The position numbers were made by a program, and so were the translations under genes. A DNA stretch of 64,000 nt from Metallyticus violacea (taxonomy: Eukaryota; Arthropoda; Insecta; Mantodea; Metallyticidae): contig CM060841.1 in NCBI GenBank assembly GCA_030762175.1, positions 15,293,501 to 15,357,500 of the forward strand, given 5' to 3'. The notes under the pieces were generated by a model. It saw only the letters and a program-made list of their open reading frames with translations, ran no database searches and was not told where the DNA came from. Of this stretch, positions 58,501-64,000 are shown in pieces. Numbering within the stretch: position 1 is the stretch's first letter; each line of letters opens with the position of its first letter.

Positions 58501-59848
58501 ATGCCCCGTGTAGGTTTACAATTGCATTAAAATGGCTGTCGTGGAATATTACGTCGATGTGTTTATCGGTGTTAATTTCCGACTTGTAGAGGACATTTTT
58601 ACCATTATGACCACCAAAAACAGTGATAGGATACTCCTTTAGCGCTATTTCAAAGAGTTTCACGTCGTCAAGTGTAAACGGGCCATCGGTTTTGCCTATT
58701 TTCTCACACAACTCTACAGCTTTTTGTTTTTGCAGACGGTCATATCGCGTAATAGAACCATAATGAACATCCCCGTCAATTTTGGATTTGCACACTGCGA
58801 TGGCTCTAGGTAGACAAAGATTGTCTTTGTTTTTAATTTCTATAATACCTTTGTTTTTACTACAGTCGTCGCAGCGTTTGTAACATGAACCTGATATTTC
58901 ATTTGTCCAAATACACGAAATTTTGATTGCCCCTCCCAACAAAAATTCTTTGTTACTTTGCATTATTTTCTCCATTGATTTCAATACGGCCTCGGGGTTT
59001 ACCTGATCAAACCTACGTACACTCATGTTAAAAGGTCTAGCAGGATTTTTGGTATCATGAACGGTTATTCCTACGAACCCTGGTTGGTTTTTTAGCAGAT
59101 TGTCATCAACAAATGATAAATAATCATGAAACACTTTGGAAACCCATTGGTCAGGATCTGCATCTTTAGGCATCGAACTCACCATAATTTCAGTTTCAGA
59201 GTACCCAGAATAAAATTTTTTAGTTGCCCTCTGGCTATGGTTAATAATTTCGAAAGATGGTTGCAAGGTTGCACTTACCTGTGGCACAATGCTGTCAACA
59301 AGAGAAGGTGGTACACCATTTCCGGTAGAAGGCGAGCCAGCTCCGGTAGAAGACGAAGCAGCTCCGGTAGAAGACGAAGCAGCTCCGGTAGAAGGCGAGC
59401 CAGCTCCGGTAGAAGACGAAGCAGCTCCGGTAGAAGACGAAGCAGCTCCGGTAGAAGGCGAGGCAGCTCCGGTAGAAGGCGAGGCAGCTCCGGTAGAAGG
59501 CGAAGCAGCTCCGGTAGAAGCCGAAGCAGCTCCGGTAGAAGACGAAACAGCAGGACGGTATGGTTCACCGTTTCCGGTCTGATCACTTTTGCTGGCCACA
59601 CCGCCCGAGAAGCCACGTGTTCTCTTAAGAGTGAGCTTGCCCCCATAACGTGTTCTCTTGCGATGATCACAACTTTTCTTTTTGTTGACGAACTGTTCTA
59701 AAACCGACGTGAACCCTTCAACTAGACTCCCAGTACCGGAGTTTCCGTTATTCCTCGAAGACTCGGGCCCCTGGTCACTGATGGAAGTGTTTGTAGAAGA
59801 TTGATCGGCAGAAGATTCGTCTCCGTAGTTGACAACCTTGGCAGACAT
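55529..59848 (-). CDS. pPolB: protein-primed family B DNA polymerase with OTU-like N-terminal region
   Basis: A 1439-residue replicative polymerase expected to copy the element by protein priming from its termini. The start is ATG 59848 (MSAKVVNYGD); three more open codons upstream lack ATG. In order it has an STG-rich heptad repeat (about 94-176); an OTU-like patch DNLCLPRA (342-349, Cys345) with His439 in SHFNAI; a cysteine/histidine cluster (452-565); and a 3'-5' exonuclease with Exo I FIDFE (585-587), Exo II HNLRSYDG (663-668) and Exo III YCKTD (788-792). A GCFYHGC insert (about 898-913) precedes polymerase motif A YDVCSLYP (Asp1011), motif B KLMLNSFWGKYG (1198-1209) and motif C FDTDS (1296-1299). 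All catalytic residues are intact. It abuts the ATPase gene as TAAATG. Confidence 0.96.
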   Translation of the reverse strand: MSAKVVNYGDESSADQSSTNTSISDQGPESSRNNGNSGTGSLVEGFTSVLEQFVNKKKSCDHRKRTRYGGKLTLKRTRGFSGGVASKSDQTGNGEPYRPAVSSSTGAASASTGAASPSTGAASPSTGAASPSTGAASSSTGAASSSTGAGSPSTGAASSSTGAASSSTGAGSPSTGNGVPPSLVDSIVPQVSATLQPSFEIINHSQRATKKFYSGYSETEIMVSSMPKDADPDQWVSKVFHDYLSFVDDNLLKNQPGFVGITVHDTKNPARPFNMSVRRFDQVNPEAVLKSMEKIMQSNKEFLLGGAIKISCIWTNEISGSCYKRCDDCSKNKGIIEIKNKDNLCLPRAIAVCKSKIDGDVHYGSITRYDRLQKQKAVELCEKIGKTDGPFTLDDVKLFEIALKEYPITVFGGHNGKNVLYKSEINTDKHIDVIFHDSHFNAIVNLHGAFKCKWYCRHCNFPSLNKKETHRCDLNCVKCRQRCPTSFDRYVKCDSCHRDFNGETCFNNHLIKGKYYPKSMSVCDVEKVCPLCNKLVNMRLRKTPHQCGEIYCVTCKVHVNANHECYIRPYNSPNLRKNFVFMFIDFECTQNTLYSTDVFEHIPNLCIMHKSCGLCVDKSHKMPYCTQCGVKEWVFDKEPVKELFDHITQPGFESRDIIVIAHNLRSYDGQFLLKHMVGTLNWDPELIMNGSKIYRMKYKSVTFLDSLNFIPMPLSHFSKTFQLPECKGYFPYLFNTKENEKYVGPVPEQKYYCPDGMSVDDRKTFEQWHNEKLSSNYVFDMKKEMVTYCKTDVYLLSQGVSKFRKQFIDENGIDPFRECVTIAQACMNVYRKRFMPRNKIPLIPAGGYRLADKQSRVACIWLSWLEQQQSTIIQHAYRCREIKVLGHKVDGYKEEGKCVYFFHGCFYHGCTRCYPNRNSRLYNTGNQTMSSRYEDTVKVTKMMRHAGYNVTEMWECEFNGLIKTNRVLAEFVKSFPYPEPLNPRDAFFGGRTNCTKTYCEASGDMKMFYYDVCSLYPFVNKTKAYPVGHPKIHVNNLPNLQDVEGGIVKCKILPPERLYHPVLPSRINGKLMFPLCRTCAEMENQTECTHTEDERCMTGTWVVDEIKVALEEGYSVIHVYEIWEYDMVRYNPITGEKGLFQDYVNQFLKIKTEASGWPKDCDTPAMRNEYIARFLEKEGVALDKDAIEINPGRRELAKLMLNSFWGKYGQRDNLSTCELVKDYSRLIDLLNDPGVEVQSYLPATEEVMYVVWKHCEQNPKLNFTSNTVIPAYTTAHARIELYSYLRRLGERVCYFDTDSVIATYRPGEWMPTTGPFLGCMTDEIEKYGDGAYICRFASTGPKSYTIEVKCGDKTHSVCKIKGITLNSGNLENVNSDVIRNTVLRDNSMSVVLEGTQISRKFLGTVVTESSVKTYRMVVNKRVQCENFDSYPYGYKRRRV
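59315..59565. repeat. 21-bp minisatellite inside the polymerase gene
   Basis: About 11-12 tandem copies of a 21-bp unit (GCTCCGGTAGAAG(A/G/C)CGA...) encode repeated STGAAS(S/P) heptads near the polymerase N-terminus. The period keeps the frame. The repeat produces long open frames on the other strand as well, which are artefacts. Confidence 0.92.
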
Positions 59849-59887
59849 GATTACCACGTGATATAAGCATCTTTCGTCGCGATTGAA

Positions 59888-59998
59888 CTTTTATAGACAA
59901 CAAAAGATAACGCCCACACCCAATAGACAACAAAGACCACGCCCACAACCAATGAGAAGGTGAGGTTTCTACTGCGCATGCATAACCCTACAGCCAAT
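59888..59998 (-). promoter_or_regulatory. Candidate PolB promoter: TATA box, CCAAT boxes, GC-type boxes
   Basis: On the minus strand CTATAAAAG lies at 59896-59888, about 40 bases before the PolB ATG. Upstream are three CCAAT words on the plus strand (59920-59924, 59949-59953, 59994-59998) and two CGCCCAC words (59911-59917 and 59939-59945). I see no clear initiator, so the exact start is unknown. Confidence 0.55.
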
Positions 59999-60482
59999 CG
60001 TCGTACAAATGGTGGGGGAAGGTTTTTTTAATCTTCCATCGGGTACGCGGTGTGAGTTTGCTAGAAGAAGAAAAAAGAATCCCCTTGTTTTTGACTTTTT
60101 TCTGTCACTGTGTGTTAGTAAGAAAACTTTTAGTTGGCTCTGTAAAGAAAAACCCACACATATTGTTTTTGATTTTTCTAACCCTGTGTGAGAAAATACA
60201 GAGTTTTAGTTAAAAAGAATATATACAAGTTAAAAAGAATATATACAAACGAATAAGAAACAATCCATTGACTCGGTTTTTTAGAAGAAGAAAAGATGGC
60301 CTCCGAATTCTTTTATAAACACGCGTGAACAAAGCATGGAAATACAGAAAAAGAAACTTTTAGTTGGCTCTGTAAAGAAAAACCCTCACATATTGTTTTT
60401 GACTTTTCTAACCCTGTGTGAGAAAACACAGAGTTTTTGTTAAAAAGAATATATACAAACGAATAAGAAACCACCCATGTCG
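59999..60482. repeat. Right subterminal direct repeats of the Polinton
   Basis: Two to three copies of a unit also found once inside the right inverted repeat: CTCTGTAAAGAAAAACCC, then ACATATTGTTTTTGA, then TTCTAACCCTGTGTGAGAAAA and AAAAAGAATATATACAA. Copies lie at about 60136-60250 and 60366-60472, with the third at about 60764-60858. A partial unit is at 60085-60130. No gene is evident here. Confidence 0.75.
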
Positions 60483-61374
60483 ATGTGAAAGAACTTTTAT
60501 TAACAATGTCTTTTCCCCCGAAAGAAAGAACTTTTAAATGTCTCTGAAGATAGGATTTTAGAAGAATGTTTTTTGTTTCCTTGTGAAAATAATAGATTTT
60601 TAGAAATACAGAGAAAAAAGGCAACGTGAAAAGAAACTTTTAAAATACCCACATATTGTTTTCGACTTTTGAAAACACCGTGACAACTCCCATGTGAGGG
60701 AACAAAAAGCATTGTGTGGTGTACAGAGCGAGCCAACGTGTTAAAGAACTTTTTAGTTTGGCTCTGTAAAGAAAAACCCACACATATTGTTTTTGACTTT
60801 TCTAACCCTGTGTGAGAAAATACAGAGTTTTTGTTAAAAAGAATACATACAAACGAATAAGAAACCGCCCATTGAAGACCGAATTCACGCAAAACCATTG
60901 TGCGGGGGCGAACAAAGCGAGGGGACAAGCGCTCGAGCGGCGAGAGCGAGCGGTGGGGGGAGCGAGCAGTGGCGAACTGCCAACGCAGTGGCGGAAGGGC
61001 TCTCCATTTTTTTACAACGTAATTAATTGAATCACACACACTTTTTTCGGAGATTTAAATCCAACACTCGATCAAACAGAGATTTTCCTATCGCTTAATC
61101 AAACAGAAATTTTGATATCAATTCAAATTGAGATTTTGATATCAACACCCCACCCCCACAACACCCACACCACCACCACCCCCACCACCACCACCACCCC
61201 CACCACCACCACCACCCCCACCACCACCACCACCACCACCACCTCCCACCACCACCACCTCCCACCACCACCACCACAACCCCACCCCCACCTCCCACCA
61301 CTTTTGATATCACCCCCCACCCCTTTTGATATCACTTTTATATTAAAATCACGCGAGGAGGGATATATACTACT
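60483..61374 (-). repeat. Right terminal inverted repeat of the Polinton
   Basis: About 892 bp, the reverse complement of 46273-47147. It has a longer CCA/CCCCACC tract at 61143-61310, which accounts for most of the length difference. Only about eight single-base or single-indel differences from the left copy are seen outside that tract. Confidence 0.92.
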
Positions 61375-61380
61375 ATGGGG
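61375..61380. repeat. Target site duplication of the Polinton, right copy
   Basis: ATGGGG lies directly after ...ATATATACTACT of the right terminus. It matches 46267-46272 exactly, which fixes both ends of the element to the base. Confidence 0.93.
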
Positions 61381-61784
61381 TCTATTCGCTGCGTATTTCC
61401 TTATATTCTGAACCCTTCTTCTGTAACAGTTTCTTTACCAGTTTGGTCAGATGGTTTTTCCCCCCTTATTTTACTGATGTGTTTTTGGGATATATCAATA
61501 TTAAAGTAGAAACGTAATATTTTATGAAAATATTTTCGTTTCATCCTGTGTTACGTTTTTTAATATTTTAAGCATTGCTTTGTATAAGTGCTTTAAAATT
61601 CTGGTCATTATTAAAGTCATCTTGCAATCTAAATATTTAAAAAAATAGTAATAATTTTATCTAATTTGGTGTTGAGCAATGAAGGTCATTATTTTAATTT
61701 TTGTTATAACGTTTATATTTTTTTAATATTTCATCTGAATGAAAATAAACTTCTGTATTTCCTTTCTTTAGATTTTCATTGCTT
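61381..61784. other. No gene seen
   Basis: AT-rich spacer to the right of the Polinton. Confidence 0.5.
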
Positions 61785-62058
61785 TTTTTTATTTTTTATG
61801 GTATTTAACGCCCTTTTTACTACTGAGGCACCACAGGTGGTGGACACTGATGATGCATGAGATGATATGATATATTGGGAAAGGATTTTTTTTTAGGGAA
61901 GGAAACGTTCCAGGCCTAAGTACTTCCCCAGCATTTATGAATACTGAGGAAAATCTAGAACAAATCTCAGTCAGGGAAGACAGTCCTGGTGGGGTTCGAA
62001 CCCCAGACCTCTCGCTCACAAGTCCGCGCCTTAACGATTTCGGCCACTTGTAGTGGTA
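61785..62058 (-). mobile_element. SINE-2 copy 4 (minus strand)
   Basis: GGTATTTAACGCCCTTTTTA, TGAGGCACCACAGGTGGTGG, GAAACGTTCCAGGCCTAAGT, a B-box complement GGGGTTCGAACCCC and CCTTAACGATTTCGGCCACT identify it. Confidence 0.9.
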
Positions 62059-64000
62059 AATAATTATTTTCTGATATTAGTGTAATTGTTTTATTCCTAG
62101 ATAACAACGTTACTGAAAACAATATATTAGGTGTGATTTCGTATGTTAGGCCGAGGAATGGAACCAGGGTTAGAATAGAAAAATTCCTGATCACGGCCGG
62201 GATTCGAAGTTTCCATTTTACCGTGCGGATGGCCTTCCAACGCAACCAGTCTACCACAATCACGAACTTCCCTCACACACGGCTTATATCACAAAGTCAC
62301 ATTCAACGTTTAGAGTCGTTTCTTAGAAACGAAATCTCTGTAACGACATAAACTTAGAAGTTTCCAGGACATAGAATGAGGCGGTTGTATTCGGACAAGG
62401 TGCGTTGGCTCATTCAGGCGGAAGAACATTGACACGTTAAGCCCTACACTCCCTGCTTTGAGCTTTTCCAATTTTACTCTGGTATCATTTCTAAATGCCC
62501 AACAGAATTGAAGACAAGTTGCATTCTTGTTGCATCGCAAATGATGAACGACTTCCAGGATATTTTCTTGAGAATCACCTTACCAATCCTGAACAAGAAT
62601 GCATTTTCATATGTATGTTTTCAATAAAAACCCAAGACTATCTTTATGTAGTGGTGTAACTAATGAAGAACAATTAGCACAACATTTACACTCAATGAAA
62701 GTAACGAGTAATACACGAACGCACAAACTAACTACAAGCGTAACATTCTTACGGCCTTGACCATTGAATTCCCCCAGTATGTAGCCGCGATCTTCGGCCG
62801 CAACTCAAATAATCTCACTGTATACAATTGACGCTTTAACTGTTTATAGTAGATTACATTTTCAATATTTTAACTAGAAATCTTTGTTATTTCATGCATA
62901 GTATTTCTTAGTATCTAAAATTTTTCATTAAAGAGAGAAAAAGTATAGTAACTGTGAACAAATAACCTGTTTATTTTATTCCAAATATGAATAATATGCT
63001 GTAAAAACTACAACTGATTATCTGAATTAGCCATTTTTTTTTCAGACGTCAAAACTTCCATTGATAGAAATAAAGAGTGGACTCAATTATGAACAGTAAA
63101 CAGTATTTTCAGAAATAAAAAAATACAAACATTAAAAAGTCATTAATTTTTTAAAAATAGCTTAAACGTTTTTGTTTTTGCTCCGACAGTGCGTTCTAGT
63201 ACCAATGTCTCCTACACGTTTATCAGTAGGACGAAGATTCTGCTTTTAATAATAATTAACAACAAATTCCGCCATTGGGAGATATGTAAATTTTAAAAAT
63301 GTTTAAATGCATGGCTATTAAAATTTAATAATGAGTACTTACATTTTTAAAAAGAATATTAATTTAGAACTTTAAAACTGTAATTTTAACCAAACTAATC
63401 AGATAACAAATAATAACAAACCTATTTTTTTTAAAAAATCCCATTCTGAATCTCCTAAATGTGCTAGAAATTGTAATAATTAGATAAAGATAAACTGTAA
63501 GTATCATTTAGATGTAACGCATAACCTAAGTGCATAAACCAATGGAATGCCAGAGAGGAACATGCTTTTTTTCCCCAGTCTATTTCTCTAGCCAAGAGAA
63601 AACATTGCATCTCCCTCTGCAGGGAAAGGTTTCTTTAAACAAAAGCCTGTTTTGTACGTTAATGCAACTGCTGCAAATGGTGACAGCTGGGAGTCGTATT
63701 TCTTTCCACTGCACATTATGTACATTGCAAGAGCGCCACCTGCGATTATTTTAATAAATGACTGTCGTTTTAATATTCTGAAGTCCGTATGTGATATAGT
63801 ATTAACCTGGCAAGGCCAAATAAGAACAGTTTTCGGTAACACTTTTGACTCCCGAGAAGGAAACCTTAAAAATCTCAGCAGCAGGGTTTATTAATGTGTA
63901 GAAAGTTTGAGGAACACAAGGCAGGCGCAGAAGGTTGTCATTCCCTGCCGACAAATTTTTCAGTAGTTCCTGTGGGCGTCCCCCATCACCTAATGGAGCC
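62059..64000. other. No gene seen
   Basis: AT-rich. GCCGGGATTCGAAG near 62200 resembles a reversed tRNA B box and may be another SINE scrap. The last 500 bases have mixed composition with short frames on both strands, none recognised. Confidence 0.45.

Larger units (their letters stand above)
46273..61374 (-). mobile_element. Maverick/Polinton DNA transposon (virus-like), near complete
   Basis: This is a self-synthesising, virus-like transposon of 15102 bp. It starts with AGTAGTATATATCCCTCC and ends with the reverse complement. Its inverted termini are about 0.9 kb and it is bounded by the 6-bp duplication ATGGGG, as expected for Polinton integrase. All recognised genes lie on the minus strand: PolB, packaging ATPase, integrase, penton-like PX, major capsid PY, adenain-like protease and several small conserved proteins. 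Length, termini, duplication size and gene set all match the Polinton family. By eye the two termini differ at only about eight positions outside the GGT/CCA-rich tract, so the insertion is probably fairly young. One lesion is visible, a TAA inside the major capsid gene. It may therefore be a defective copy, unless that stop is read through. Confidence 0.96.

Noticed and set aside
59126..59701. Plus-strand arginine/serine-rich frame of 191 codons, and two other frames over the same stretch
   Set aside because: They are reflections of the 21-bp minisatellite inside the polymerase gene on the minus strand.

Overview
The window looks like AT-rich, gene-poor nuclear DNA of an animal, most likely an arthropod. 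The reasons are tRNA-derived SINEs, mariner-type transposons, decayed LINE reverse transcriptases, short GT-AG introns, a TATA/TCAGT-type core promoter and many microsatellites. A spider or other arachnid is my guess from the style of the SINEs, but I cannot prove it from sequence alone. I see no convincing host protein gene, rRNA gene or functional tRNA gene.

The centrepiece is an almost complete Maverick/Polinton element at 46273-61374 (about 15.1 kb). It has terminal inverted repeats of about 0.9 kb, starts AG and ends CT, and is flanked by a perfect 6-bp target duplication (ATGGGG at 46267-46272 and 61375-61380). Every gene is on the minus strand. In transcription order they are: protein-primed family B DNA polymerase; FtsK/HerA-type packaging ATPase; two small Polinton proteins (p117, p122); retroviral-type integrase with a chromodomain; penton-like minor capsid protein (PX); a small pVI/pX-like virion protein; double-jelly-roll major capsid protein (PY), which carries an in-frame TAA near its end; adenain-like cysteine protease; and four proteins of uncertain function (p189, p99, p102, p175). 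This is a whole virus-like toolkit: integrate (integrase), replicate (PolB), package (ATPase), mature (protease) and build a capsid (PX, PY, pVI/pX-like).

Most gene junctions inside the element are stop/start overlaps (ATGA or TAATG) or direct abutments (TAAATG). That suggests one or a few polycistronic transcripts read by termination-reinitiation. Candidate promoters sit before PolB (TATA, three CCAAT boxes), before p117 (TATA plus initiator at canonical spacing) and before p99 (six perfect TGACGTCA palindromes in a roughly 69-bp tandem repeat). Two candidate introns lie between the protease and p189.

The flanks, 1-46266 and 61381-64000, are a graveyard of transposable elements. They hold four dated or broken mariner copies in two families, further mariner/Tc1 relics, a foldback element with 259-bp arms, a hairpin MITE-like element, four LINE relics on the minus strand, two abundant tRNA-derived SINE families (several with clear target duplications, one nested in the other), another dispersed repeat, and microsatellites. 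Long stretches between them hold nothing I can name.
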